A stretch of 64,000 bases of DNA, from the NCBI GenBank assembly GCA_930367215.1, contig OV884056.1, forward strand, positions 125,486,053 through 125,550,052. Direction: 5' to 3'. The DNA is from Pollenia angustigena. Lineage: Eukaryota > Arthropoda > Insecta > Diptera > Polleniidae. Shown one piece after another: positions 31,815 to 42,718 of this stretch (position 1 is the first letter of the stretch; every line of letters begins with the position of its first letter). A model generated the notes under the pieces. The model had not been told where the DNA came from and searched no databases. It saw only the letters and a list, made by a program, of their open reading frames with translations. Made by a program: the position numbers and the translations under genes.

Positions 31815-32105
31815 TTAATTTTTAAATATAACCTTATAACTATTTATTAAATTGACTACATTTATTTTTCTGAGGTAGTATACCGTACACCTGCACGGAT
31901 ATGGACCCTCTTTACAATTGTTGTTATGCCATGGACAACATTCAAAATGAGGCACGTTTAGTCCTTCATCGTAGTCATCTACACCGTACTCCTCATTTTC
32001 CTCTAACATTGTAACAAAATGGTATATGCACTCCCTGTGCTCAAACATCAGAACATTTTCAAAGTCTTGTAAAAAATTATGTACATATTCTTTTAAGTAA
32101 GACAT
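31815..32105 (-). CDS. Small Cys-rich Polinton protein of unknown function
   Basis: 96 residues with an acidic first half (MLEENEEYGVDDYDEG) and a Cys/His cluster (HFECCPWHNNNCKEGPYPCRC, two Cys pairs plus His) that could bind zinc, followed by a basic tail. It lies between the protease and the right TIR and is convergent with the capsid cluster. An AATAAA overlaps its stop. I do not recognise the family, and there is no counterpart in the 1-3640 fragment because that region is absent there. Confidence 0.55.
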   Translation of the reverse strand: MSYLKEYVHNFLQDFENVLMFEHRECIYHFVTMLEENEEYGVDDYDEGLNVPHFECCPWHNNNCKEGPYPCRCTVYYLRKINVVNLINSYKVIFKN

Positions 32106-32664
32106 TTTTGTTCTGATTTGTTTGGATTCTCTAATTTGAATGTTTCTCGTTTCAAAATTTTAAGATATAAGTGTGATATATCAGAAGAATTTAAACATCA
32201 GTACATATGTATATATCGTATGTAGCCAAATCTATTTGTAAATACATTATTACGTTTAAAAAAGTTCATTAACTCATAATTTAATGTGAAGCAAACATTC
32301 AAGGTTAATTATTTAACTTAAAAAATGCATGCTATTGCATTTTTTCACTTATGAAAAGTTTATTAACTCATAATTTAATATGAAGCAAACATTCAAGGTT
32401 AATGTTTAAACTTTAAAAATGCATACGATTGCTCTTTTTAGCATAACGAAAAGTTTATTGACTTTTAATTTCCACAATAACAATTGTATATTTACTTTTT
32501 ACCAGAATGTTCTTAAAAGTTCAATAATCATAGATCAGTTTTCAAAATATGCTTTGATTAACTTTAAATATGTATACCAAAATAAAAAAAGTTTATAAGT
32601 AAATAAATATATGTTTTACGAGGTATTTTCAAAAGATTTTTTAATATTTTTATTTAATTAAAAA

Positions 32665-32982
32665 ATGGAAAGCGTTAAAATCAGTTGCGAGTTTTGCAAA
32701 CATTTAACGTTTGCAAACAAATATAACAAAAAACGGCACTTTATGCGAGTGCATAATTTTAGTGCTAAGAAATCCAAATTTCAAAATCCAAATCCCGCAG
32801 AGATGAACATAAAGGAAGAGATCCCCGACAACGCGGCTAAGAACTCCAAATTTCAAAATCCAAATCCCGCAGAGATGAACATAAAGGAAGAGATCCCCGA
32901 CAACGCGAAGGAGGAGATTCCCGACTTCATAAAAAAATTTTTGGAGGACGACGATTCTTATTTCTTGGAAATTAAATTTTAA
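32665..32982 (+). CDS. TIR-encoded zinc-finger protein, right copy
   Basis: It encodes the same 105 residues as the left-TIR gene, including the C2H2-like finger (C8, C11, H25, H30) and both 24-residue repeats. Identical protein in both TIRs means either recent homogenisation of the ends or selection on the gene. It reads outward, towards the right end. Confidence 0.75.
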   Translation: MESVKISCEFCKHLTFANKYNKKRHFMRVHNFSAKKSKFQNPNPAEMNIKEEIPDNAAKNSKFQNPNPAEMNIKEEIPDNAKEEIPDFIKKFLEDDDSYFLEIKF

Positions 32983-33086
32983 ATTTTTATATGTAAAATT
33001 ATTTTAAATAAAAGGAATAAAAATTAAAAAAAAATCTTGTTTTTCTTTTATTATATTCATCTTTATTGTAAGGATTTTTTCAGAGT

Positions 33087-33432
33087 TTAGGTATAATTTA
33101 AATCGAATATTGCAGGTCCATTTGGTAATTGACGCCCCTTGTAAATAATTGTCCAAACTTTATCATTCATTTGAGTTAAGTATGGATCCTCCTTATTTAA
33201 AAATTTTTATCATTCTATTGGGAAGATAAAACCATTTATTGTCGTCTAAATTGGCAATGACTTTTATACCATATTGTGCTTCTTTCCATTCAAAATTCAC
33301 AATTTTCAAAGATTGGTTTAAAGGCTTAATACCTTGGGCAATATTCACAATTTTTTTATACATCTGAAAACAAACAAAAAAAACATAATAAATAATTAAA
33401 TATACCTTTATTTTGTACGAAATGCTTACCAT
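33087..33432 (-). pseudogene. TIR-encoded spliced gene, right copy, broken
   Basis: Counterpart of 20975-21346, with the same ATG|GTAAGC intron (33429-33364). It lacks nine codons (27 bp) that contain EYIRIDDIP in the left copy, and has one extra A in the run after RMIK, which shifts the frame and ends the protein about 40 residues early. Confidence 0.8.
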
Positions 33433-33961
33433 TTTTATTAAGTTTCCTTTAACGTGACAATTAGAACAATGATGTGGAATACACTCCCTAAGCCTTTTTA
33501 TATTAATGGCAAACTTTCAAATTGAGTTAATCTCTATACTTACATGTGCTGCATATTCTAAATATTTTACACATTACTCTATCTTATTTTAACATACTCA
33601 AACAATTTATTTGTACGCATTTTTAAATTTCTCTTCATTGAAGAAAATATCAACTTTATATAATTCTCTTTTTTTATTTAAAATTACTCAAATTTTTTTT
33701 ATTTTGTTTATATCTAAAATTCCTCCTTATGGAAAAATCCATTGGAGCAAAAAAAAAAAAAAAAAAGTTGAAAAATTAATCTAGAATATCTAAGTTTAAA
33801 GTAACATTTCAATTTAAAAATTCCTCCCTATGGGAAGAAAAAATTCCTCCTTATGGGAAAACACGTAGGGAGGAAATTGAAATTTAAAAATTCCTCCTTA
33901 TGGCAATCACGTAGGGAGGAAAAATCATATACAAAATCCCCATATTTATACTACTAATATA

Positions 33962-34787
33962 CATTTCGTATTCCTTCAAAGTAAAACTTGGCGAAATCAA
34001 TTTTCGAATTTGAATTCTTTTACCTTTAAATTTTGGCACTCTTTAAATTAACGGGCCTAGGCGTAAATCCACCACTGAGTATTAATAACAAAAAATGAGA
34101 TGAGAGCGAGTACTACGAAACAAAATCCGTTTCAATGAACAACCACTTTGTGTTAACTAGCATTAAGAATAAAACAACGTTTGTTCAGTAATATCAATTT
34201 TATTCGAACATGATCTTAAGTGAATGAATATAAATGAAGTTGTTCTTGAAGCTCTTTAAAACATTTATTGACTGAAAAATTGCGCCATTATGTACTTTTA
34301 CGACAACTTGTGCCAGAAAAAGTTTAATTACGTCATTTAGTTTTCGGTTTCTATTTTTTATGTTATTTTGTATATAATTTTTCTTTTAGTAATTCAATGT
34401 TCATATCTTATTATGAATAAAACATTTTACAAAATTGCTTAAAAATAAATATTTTATAAAATAATCATATTTTTTATTTAAAGACATGTTTTTAATGTGA
34501 AAAAATATTTGTTTTTGATATACTTAAATATGATATATAAAAAAGAAGAAAATCATTAAGTATATTTTAACCATTTTATTGAAGGTACACACATTTTATA
34601 GATTTATAATAACAAGCAAACTAACTGGTTTCTGCTTATAACGGAATTATATTCTAAATTTTTTTTTTGCTACTAACTGATTACATATTTTGTTTAAAAA
34701 AATTGGGAAATAATGTCCATACATTAGACTGATCCTTATTTTCTGACCTTAAAATTTTTAAAGCTGGATCCCTCTAAAATGTTATTT
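33962..34787. other. Flanking A+T-rich DNA, no gene seen
   Basis: Apart from the TSD at its left edge, nothing is recognised: no long open frame, no clear repeat structure. Confidence 0.5.
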
Positions 34788-34990
34788 TGAGCATAATTGA
34801 TTCCGTCAGCGCAAAAGTGGTATAAGCCTCAATTTTTCATACCCTTACTTATATACGCAAAATTGATTAAAACTGCGAAAATAAAATAAGAAAAATAAGT
34901 AATACAAAAGTAGTCATAAGCCACACAAATAAGAAATAAATGTAATGTGGCTTACACCTCTTTTGAGCTGACGGCCTCAATTGAGCCACA
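34788..34990. mobile_element. Small MITE with about 38-bp imperfect inverted ends
   Basis: CCGTCAGCGCAAAAGTGG (from 34803) pairs with the inverted CCTCTTTTGAGCTGACGG (to 34974), and similarity extends outward through AATTGA on both sides. There is no coding sequence and I could not settle the TSD. Confidence 0.55.
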
Positions 34991-35235
34991 TTGACGTTTA
35001 ACGTACGTCAATATTAAAATATCGATTTGAAACTTTTACAGAATGATTTTTATGCTTTAAATAAGGGGAGTCCTGCTTTAAAAATTTTAAAGTCAGAAAA
35101 CAAGGACCAGTCTACCATACATACGTGTGCTATACGTTTGTACGTAAAAATTGGTTTACAATGTATAAACTGAAGAAAGTGTGCATAAATTTACTAATTT
35201 GTACAAAACTAATTTTATTCTTTTTTTTATCATAG

Positions 35236-35468
35236 TGGCTAATGGTATATATCAAAATACTATATACGGAATGGTTGCAACACTTCCTATTAAATATACT
35301 GGAGCTGTTGTGCTTGGATCTAACATCAGCGGACTTTTCGCAGCTATTGTACAAATTTGTAGTACTTATATATTTTCTTCGTATAGGACATCAGCAATAT
35401 ACTACTTCATAACAGCAATGCTCATTTTACTAATTTGCTTTGACACGTACTTTGCGCTTCCACTGAAT
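35236..35468 (+). CDS. ENT (equilibrative nucleoside transporter) exon
   Basis: The acceptor TTTTATCATAG ends at 35235 and the donor GTAAGT starts at 35469. The exon encodes the membrane stretch ANGIYQNTIYGMVATLP, YTGAVVLGSNISG and YYFITAMLILLICFDTYFALPLN, which are family landmarks around TM5-TM6 of SLC29/ENT proteins. Two hydrophobic segments are visible. It ends on a codon boundary (phase 0), and the exon at 53579 continues it in frame. ENT proteins carry nucleosides across the plasma membrane. The N-terminal exons are not in this window, so all DNA left of this exon probably lies in upstream introns. Confidence 0.9.
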
Positions 35469-35599
35469 GTAAGTAAATAAACTCTATGAACTATATAAAT
35501 ACGTATATCTGTGTTTTATTTAAAAGTTTCCCTTTTATAATTGCGAAGATCCAAAACAAAATACAAATCTTTTGTAAAAAAAAAATATATGTATATATG

Positions 35600-36031
35600 T
35601 AGATGTGTCACAGAAACCAAAATCGTACAAAAGTGAAAACGTTTTTCCTTCTTTAGAAAACCCAAAACGGAAAATGTTTTGTCTTTTTTCAAAAAAGCAA
35701 AACAAAATCGGTGCGAATTGAAAAATGTGAAAATTTTCACTTTTGTACAAATTCTGTGACATACCTGATCATATATATCGCTCTTTATTGCAACATAACC
35801 GTATCTCAAAAAAAAAAAAAAAAAAAAAAAAAAATGCGATTAAGCTTTTCAAAATGTACGTTTTTATTCAGATTCACTAAATTATATTTTGCTAAACCTG
35901 CGGTTCAGTTTGAGATAAAACACTGATTTTTTGTTTTACATATAGAGAAGGTATGAAGGAGCAGTTTTGCTTAAGTACCTTAAAATTTTTGATTTTTTGA
36001 AATATGACTATGTTGCAATAAAGGAGCAATA
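35600..36031. repeat. Two small inverted repeats
   Basis: TGTCACAGAA...CAAAAGTGAAAA (about 35606-35640) is mirrored by TTTTCACTTTTGTACAAATTCTGTGACA-type DNA ending at 35763. Next to it GCTCTTTATTGCAACATA (about 35781) is mirrored by TATGTTGCAATAAAGGAGC (about 36010-36028), with an A-run of about 27 between them. They look like two neighbouring MITE remnants; the ORFs over them are not real. Confidence 0.5.
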
Positions 36032-36365
36032 TGTATTTCAGTTTGGTGTTAAAGCATCAGTATATATTATAGCAATAATTTCAAAAATGTTAATATAAAA
36101 GAATACATTCTGTAAGAATATAACATTTTTCAACTTTTTGTTTCCCAGTTAGACAAAAAAAATGTATGAATTTTTCTGGATTCCGACTTAAATATAAAAA
36201 ACTAATTTTTATGTATGTTGTAGTGAGTGTGCTATTTTTATGCACACCACTTTTTAGTTTGTTATTTTATAACATTGTTTACTTTAAGTATTTTTGTTTT
36301 ATTATTATTGTAATTTAAGTTTTCTTGATTTTTATTTAAAATTAAAAGCAACATCAGCATTCCCA

Positions 36366-37250
36366 CGGTTTTTATACCCTTCACCTCAGGTGGAAAAGGG
36401 TATATATAAGTTTGTCATTCCGTTTGTAATTTCTACAATATTGATCTAAGACCCTATAAAGTATATATATTCTGAGTCCTTATGAGGAGAGAACTTGATT
36501 TAACGATGTCCGTCCGTCTGTCCGTCCGTCCGTCTTACGTTTGATATGTGTTTTCCGGAGACTCCAGACATGATAGCGCCTAGGTTATTTTACATTTATG
36601 TCACATATAGTCCACCATTTCGTGCTATTGAAATTCAGCAAGATCGGTCCACAAATGGCTGAGATATGACCAAAAAACAAGGGATTTTTTCCAAAAATCC
36701 CTTGTTGTATTTTTATTCCTTTTTTCTGTATATCTGGAGCACGGCAATTGCCAAAGTTTCCAAATTAGGTGCAAATATTCAAGTTATAAATACACACCAA
36801 CACACAAAATGTGGGCGTGGTTGGAGAAGTGGGCGTCGTACCCCCCATACAAAAATTTCAAAAATTGTATAATAACCTGAATTTTTTGACTGTAATATGA
36901 CCTATGGTTACGAAAAAGTTATGACCAAAATATACATTTTTTTTTTTTGAAAAATACCCATTTTCGGGAACCATAGATCTTGCCGAGTCCAAGTTTTATA
37001 ACCTATCTAATTGGCAAATTTCATCTTAAATACTTCGGTATATAAATCTGTCAAATCGGTTAAAAAATGGCTGAGGTATAATCAAATAACTGAAATCCCA
37101 AAAATTACTCTTTTTATACCCTTAACCTCAAGTGGAAAAGGGTATGTATAAGTTTGTCATTCCGTTTGTAATTTCTACAATATTGATCTAAGACCCTATA
37201 AAGTATATATATTCTGGGTCCTTATGAGGAGAGAGCTTGATTTAACCATG
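36366..37250. repeat. Dispersed dipteran repeat, one full and one partial copy in tandem
   Basis: A unit starting TTTTATACCCTTCACCTCAGG with AAAAGGGTATATATAAG and TTGATCTAAGACCCTATAAAG begins at about 36366, and a second copy begins at 37115 with the same first 135 bp. GTCCGTCTGTCC-type tracts lie at 36510-36535. No coding capacity. Confidence 0.65.
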
Positions 37251-39105
37251 TGATGTACCTCTATCCCCCGGTAGAAGTGCTAAGCAAATACTTACTCTTT
37301 TTTTAAACAACTCCGTTTTAATCTTTCACTTATCTTCCACTTGGCGACGCACTTATTACAATGTATTTATATTTTTTGCTTGTGTAGTTTATATAATCTC
37401 TGATTATGTTTAAATTCTTTTAAAATTTTATTTAATTATAATAAAATAATTAAAATAATAAAAATTTCTGTCCGAGAGGAACAAATATATCAGCGTTTTT
37501 AAAGATTTCGTTTTGGAAAATTGCTTTAATGATCTGCTTGATATATTTTATTTTATCTTCTCGGAAAGGAAAAAGTACCATTAATCAGGTTTAAAATTTT
37601 GTATAACCACACCGCAATAGTGAAAAAGAAACACTGAGGCAACCTAACGATGTCTGTCCGTCTGGCTATCTCTGCAAACCTTGTGCGCAAAGTACAAGTC
37701 GCGTATATGTATTATTCGTGAAGCGGACATACCAACAAAAAATATTTTTCCGAGATTCCTTTATATTTGGAATAACTATACCTAGTAAATTGATTCTGTG
37801 TACCAAATATTTTTGTGTATGATGTATATTTGGCGAGTTATGGGGTGCTAAAGTGCTGCCGTTTTCGAAATTTTTTTTTAAATTATTGTTTCGAACTCGA
37901 ACTAAATGAAACAAAATATTCGAGATAAGTGATTCTTAAAGGAAATCGTTTGGTCTTTTAAAAATTTTTAATCTGCAAAACCGGAAATGCTCAATTTAAA
38001 TAATTTTTTTTTTTTAACTTGGACATCTTTTTTTTTTTTACCAAAATAAGCCTAGGCTTATTGTTAATGTTTGAGAATGGTCTCTCCATTAATTTTGGAT
38101 TTATGCAAATCTTTTTACACGCATAACCCACTTAAAACCGGAAGTGCTCATTTCGAATTTTATACTTTTCTAGCAAACTTAGCCTAGAGTATAACACTGT
38201 CATCATTTTAAAGTAGGATATGCATTAGTTATACGTAGATAAATATTCATTAGGGTGGAGCGAAAAAAAATTTAAATTTTAGTTCTCCTGTATTATGAAT
38301 TAATGCTCTATGGACTGAAGTATATTAAAACAAAATCTAAGCTTCCTAGGTCTTTTGGTGGCACTTAAATTTGTTAAGCTATATCACATATAGCAATTTA
38401 AAGAATTTGGTTTAAAATAGTTCAATGTTTAAATAAAACAAATTGTTACAGTATTTTATTCACACATAAAATATATATAATATAAAATTGTATATATAAC
38501 GAAAACAAGAAACACATTTTTGCCCATTATAAAAAGTCTTGTTGTGAATAAAATTGAGATTTCGTCTTAAAAAATGTTATATCTTCTATTGTTATATCTT
38601 CTATTTTAATCCAAAAACATAAATTGAAGCTTCATTTAAAGAACATTCATTAAAGAACATTATTTCCCGAATGGATAGACTTTAACATTTTAGTACTGGA
38701 ATATTTAATAGTCATTGGGCCTTATTACATTTACCTTTCTAATATTTTTCTAATATACCGATAACTCATTTTTTATACATTGTACTGACAGCCGTTTCAA
38801 GACATCCAAATGGTTATAAAGGCGAAATACACTCACACCTTTCTGTTATAAAGGGAACATTATTCTTCACAATATTAGCTGCTTTTCCTGAATCTACCGA
38901 GCAATGTCCATATATAGTCAGAATCTGGCTTAGATATCACTAAGATATCTTCTTTGGTAATAATCTTCCGTTTTGTCTGTACGACCGTCAAAATAAATAC
39001 ACTTCAAAGGTTTTTCGTTGCTAGTAAAGTCCAATTCTGTGTGCCATTTTAACGTTTAAATCAAGCATTACTGCATTTACAATCAATGTGGCAGGAAGGA
39101 ATCCG
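37251..39105. other. A+T-rich intronic DNA, no gene seen
   Basis: Only scattered repeat words are present (TCTGTCCGTCTGGC at about 37650, TAGGGTGGAGCGAAAAAAA at about 38253). No reading frame with family features. Confidence 0.5.
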
Positions 39106-39109
39106 ATCC

Positions 39110-39936
39110 TATCGCATAGGTTAGGTAAGGTTAAGGGTTATTTGCCCAATGGCACACTTCCACTCGGCAACCAATGCGGTCCATTGCGAATCCTTTCAAT
39201 GAAAAAGGTAGAAAAAGGGAAAAGTAAGAAAAAATAAGATTTGGATAGAATTAAGGAAGTTAGTATGTACCACGTAGAACTATTATCCTCTCTACAGTCT
39301 CCTCAACAAAAACAACCGAACTATTTCGTTGACAAACCCCAGTAGATCAGCTGGATTACATCCACCGATGCACTCCAGTTCGTCGAGAAATTTATCCCCT
39401 AGCCACTTCTGTCTGAGAACCTGCATCCTGGGACAGTGGCACAGTATATGCTCGATCGGCTCTATCTCCTCAGAATCATTGCACAATCTGCAGATGTCCG
39501 GTATGGTTTTACCCCGTAAAAGCCCAAACAGGACAATGACACGTCAGGAACCCTAGTTGCCCCCGCGTCAAAACTGGGCCATAGTACCCTAGACACCCTA
39601 CAATCCGCTCTATTCCTCCAGGACCGGTAAACGTCATCACGGAATCTTTCCCGTATCAACCCATAGTAGGCACGTAGGGGCGGCTTTACCCGCTGTCCCT
39701 TACCACAAGTCTAGATTCGAACCCCCTCTCGCGACTTCGTCCGCCACCTTATTTCCATCAACCATGCAGTGTCCAGGTACCCGACACAACCTCACATTGA
39801 ATGCCTCCATGAGTTCCCTAAGAGCATTCCTACACCGAGTAACCAGGCACGATCGCACCGTATAATTTTCAATGCCCTAAGCGTTGCCTGCCTATCGACG
39901 TAAATTATCACCGTTGCCTTCCAGATCGCTAGGGTC
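39110..39936 (-). pseudogene. 3' end of a LOA-like non-LTR element, second copy
   Basis: The minus-strand pieces at 39659-39462 and 39486-39292 read as the extreme C-terminus of ORF2: a CxxC...H...C zinc motif (CNDSEEIEPIEHILCHCPRMQ), then LGDKFLDEL. After it come a short 3' UTR and a GGTTAGGTAAGGTTAAGG tail on the + strand (39117-39135). It is related to, but distinct from, the 40398-39991 tail. Confidence 0.6.
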
Positions 39937-39990
39937 TAGGTTAGGTTAGGTTCCATGGGCAGCCATCAAAACGACACTTGGGTCCCTTTG

Positions 39991-40398
39991 TTATACCCGG
40001 CGCCATCCCTTTGAGCAGTTACTCAGATGGTCCAACCACTTCGTCTTTCTAGTGACGAGAAGGAGCGATGTGAGCTCCATCCTGGACAGATCCCCCAAGC
40101 AGGAAGACACCGATTCCCCCAGGTATTCTTCCCTAATGCCCTGCAATCCAGGGCAATGACAAAGGAAGTGAAGCACAGTCTCCTCTTCCTCCTCGTTCTG
40201 ACAACTTCTACAGTAGTGGTTAAATTCCAGAGCCATTCTTCCAGCATGAGTCCCCACCGGCCAGTGTCCAGTCAAAACCGATATCACCATCCTAATCTGG
40301 TCCCTACTGAACACAAGTAGAGAGCTAGTTCTCCGTTCATTATATCCAGGCGAAAGGATCCTGGATATCAAGCAGGTGGACTCATAGGTCCAACGCAT
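39991..40398 (-). pseudogene. LOA-like ORF2, C-terminal zinc-motif segment
   Basis: Carries LTGHWPVGTHAGRM, then CRSCQNEEEEETVLHFLCHC, the CCHC region found at the end of RNase H-bearing non-LTR ORF2 proteins. It stops at 39991, shortly before the 3' UTR. Out of frame with the RNase H ORF by a frameshift near 40380. Confidence 0.7.
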
Positions 40399-40907
40399 CT
40401 GCGCAACTCTATAAGACTCGCGCCTGATAAGTAATTACAGTGAGCCATTGGAAGACCAACAAATTGATCGATGAATACGTCGTCCATGCGACCACCTTGT
40501 TTGGCCAGCCCATCTGCTACTAGATTACCCGGGCACTCTGAGTGACCCGGTATCCATATAAGCGTTACCCTTGAATGTTTCGCAATCTCATTCAAAGACA
40601 TCCGACATTCTACAGTTAACCTAGATTTCGTGAAGACACCCGCTATGGAAGCAAGGGCAGCCTTGCTGTCAGTAAATATACGTATATGTCCCGATATGCA
40701 ATGATACCTCAGCCAGCTTTCCGCTCGCCTTATAGCCGAGATTTCCGCCTGCAGGACACTACATCCATCCGGCAGACGAAAGGAAACCTTCACATCAGTA
40801 TAAACCCCTAGGCTTGGTTCACGGAAAGTACCCGACAGCACATTGCCGTGCGCCACTTGTGTCACGAACCCCGCACCAAAGAACGGCACCGGGATGCAGT
40901 AGTCCAC
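40368..40907 (-). pseudogene. LOA-like ORF2, RNase H domain
   Basis: RNase H landmarks include FTDSKAALASI (second acidic residue) and IWIPGHSECPGNLVADGLAKQG (His loop and last Asp). The first acidic residue (FTDGS in the copies near 43339 and 44457) lies before a break at about 40900. The domain removes template RNA in non-LTR elements that have it. Confidence 0.75.
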
Positions 40908-41372
40908 TCCATCAGGGACAGTCGTACATTTGATTATTCCGGCGTGTCACGGCTCGACCAGCCGTTCGGCGCGTGCAGCCGGCATAGAGCCAACTATTTG
41001 GCCGTTATGTCCACCGGGAGCCAGTTCAATATCGTAAACAGCGCCTTCGTGGGAGTAGATCGCATTGATCCCATGATCATCAGCGACAAGTCTGTTTACT
41101 TTCTCAAGCATCGCGCGGTGTATACCCTTAACCAGTGCAGTCCACCATACAACGACCCCATAGTACAGGGTCGGCTTTTCCACAGCCTCAAATATCCAAT
41201 TGACACACCTCGGGCTCATACCCCAGTTTCTGCCGATTGCACCCCTACACGCATATATTTCGAGCTATTGCCTTTTCCACTCTCATCCGGACATTTAGTC
41301 CCCACGACAACCTGCTATCCAGAACCACGCCGAGATACTTGGCACTGTGAGATATCTGAAGCTCAGTTCCAT

Positions 41373-42718
41373 TTAACCTCGGAAGCCTAAAGTCCTCGGT
41401 CCTATACTTCTCGTAAAGAGTACCAGTTCCGTCTTAGACGGATTGACGGTCTGGGTGTTAATCCGTCTAATGCTGAGTACCTTCAAAGCAGCCTCCATAC
41501 ACTGGGACATTACGCCCAAATGCCTCCCTGTGATGGCGACTGAAACATCATCAGCATACGCCACTGTTTTGATCCTCATGTCGTCCATCTTTGTCAACAT
41601 GGTGTTCATAGTCAGGTTCCATAATAGTGGGGATAGAACTCCTCCTTGGAGAGTACCCCTGTTCACCAGCCTCTGAACACTGGTTTCACCTACCATAGAG
41701 CAAATGACCCTATTCCTTAGTAGATTGTCCACAAATCTACATATGCCAGCGTCGATCCCCAGACTCCTCCTGGACGTCACGATAGAGTCCGGGTTGACAT
41801 TGTTGAAAGCCCCCTCAATATCGAGAAAGGCCACAAGTGTGTACTCCTTGAATTCGAGCGATCTCTCAATAGTTCCGATTAGAGAGTGAAGAGCCGTCTC
41901 ATCAGACCTGCCCTTTGTGTAGGCATGTTGAGAGGCAGAGAGTAAACCTCTTGGAATGGTCATCCTCAAGTGTATCGATAACCCTCTCAAGAGTCTTAAG
42001 AAGAAAGGATGCAAGGCTGATCGGTCTGTAGTCATTCGGCTCGGTGTGAGAAGCCTTACCCCCTGTGTATAAACACCACTCTACACAGGTTCCATTTCAC
42101 AGGAAGATACGAGAATCTAGCGCATCCCCTGTATATGGCCAGCAACCAGGGTACTATCGGGGTCGAACTCCTATGCAGGTCCGCCGGAATTATACCATCC
42201 ATACCCGGAGATTTATATGGGCTAAAGCTATCGATAGCCCACTTAATCCTGTCATAGTCCAATGGAATGGACATAGGAATGGGAGTCGCCTCCCACGCCT
42301 GATCCCGCATTCCCCATTGGTAGTTTCCAGGAAAGTAAGTATCAATTAACACCTCCAGTGTTTCTTGACTGTTTGTTGTCCAACTACCATCCGATTTCCG
42401 GACATAGGTTGGGACAACCGGGCTCGAAGCCATTACCTTACGTAAACGGTTCGTTTTAGAGGATCCTTCCATGCCGCTACAGAAGTTCCTCCAAGCAATC
42501 CTTTTCGCTGATCTAACCAAGTTTCTAAACCTATTCAATGATGACTTATAGTCCGCCCAGTTGCCATGCCGCTTTGCCACATTGAACAACCTACGACAGT
42601 CAATTCTCGCCTGCGCAATGTCAGGATCCCACCATGGTGTCCGGTACCTACCCCTACGCACCCTTGACTTACACGCCAAGCAGATCCACTGCCGCATCGA
42701 TCCCCCCGATACCATCAA
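41373..42718 (-). pseudogene. LOA-like ORF2, reverse transcriptase
   Basis: 42718-42056 is the linker and the RT N-terminal part (SYKSPGMDGI, then LPVKWNLCRVVFIHRG). A frameshift near 42050 leads into DYRPIS in another frame, and 42035-41373 gives AFLDIEGAFNNV (motif A), LQGGVLSPLLWNL (motif B) and the catalytic YADD (AYADDVSVAI) near 41563. Inactive by frameshift, but the catalytic Asp pair is present. Confidence 0.78.

Larger units (their letters stand above)
20450..33955 (+). mobile_element. Polinton/Maverick with both ends and TSD (13.5 kb)
   Basis: The element begins and ends with AGTAGTATAAATATGGGG in inverted orientation (5'-AG...CT-3' termini) and is flanked by AATATA at 20444-20449 and 33956-33961, the 6-bp duplication expected for Polintons. 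It carries terminal inverted repeats of about 1.7 kb, each with two genes. The interior encodes polymerase B, packaging ATPase, integrase, penton-like protein, core-like protein, major capsid protein and protease. Several are broken, so this copy is not autonomous. Integration is by the retrovirus-like integrase and replication by protein-primed polymerase, both known for the family. Confidence 0.95.
32251..33955. repeat. Right terminal inverted repeat of the Polinton
   Basis: Inverted copy of 20450-22181. Differences from the left repeat include a 27-bp deletion and a 1-bp insertion in the spliced gene, small changes in the T/A homopolymer, and substitutions in the inner direct repeats. The zinc-finger gene within it encodes the same 105-residue protein as the left copy. 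Confidence 0.95.

Noticed and set aside
20450..33955. Possibility that the window contains a CRISPR array, rRNA or tRNA genes
   Set aside because: The short repeats seen are TIR palindromes, MITE ends or microsatellites; no regular spacer array or cloverleaf was found.
35516..35809. 97- and 75-residue minus-strand ORFs
   Set aside because: They lie across an inverted repeat and have Phe/Lys-rich, low-complexity translations without family features.
40848..41390. 180-residue plus-strand ORF in the LOA region
   Set aside because: Antisense to RNase H and the RT thumb on the - strand, which carry real motifs.
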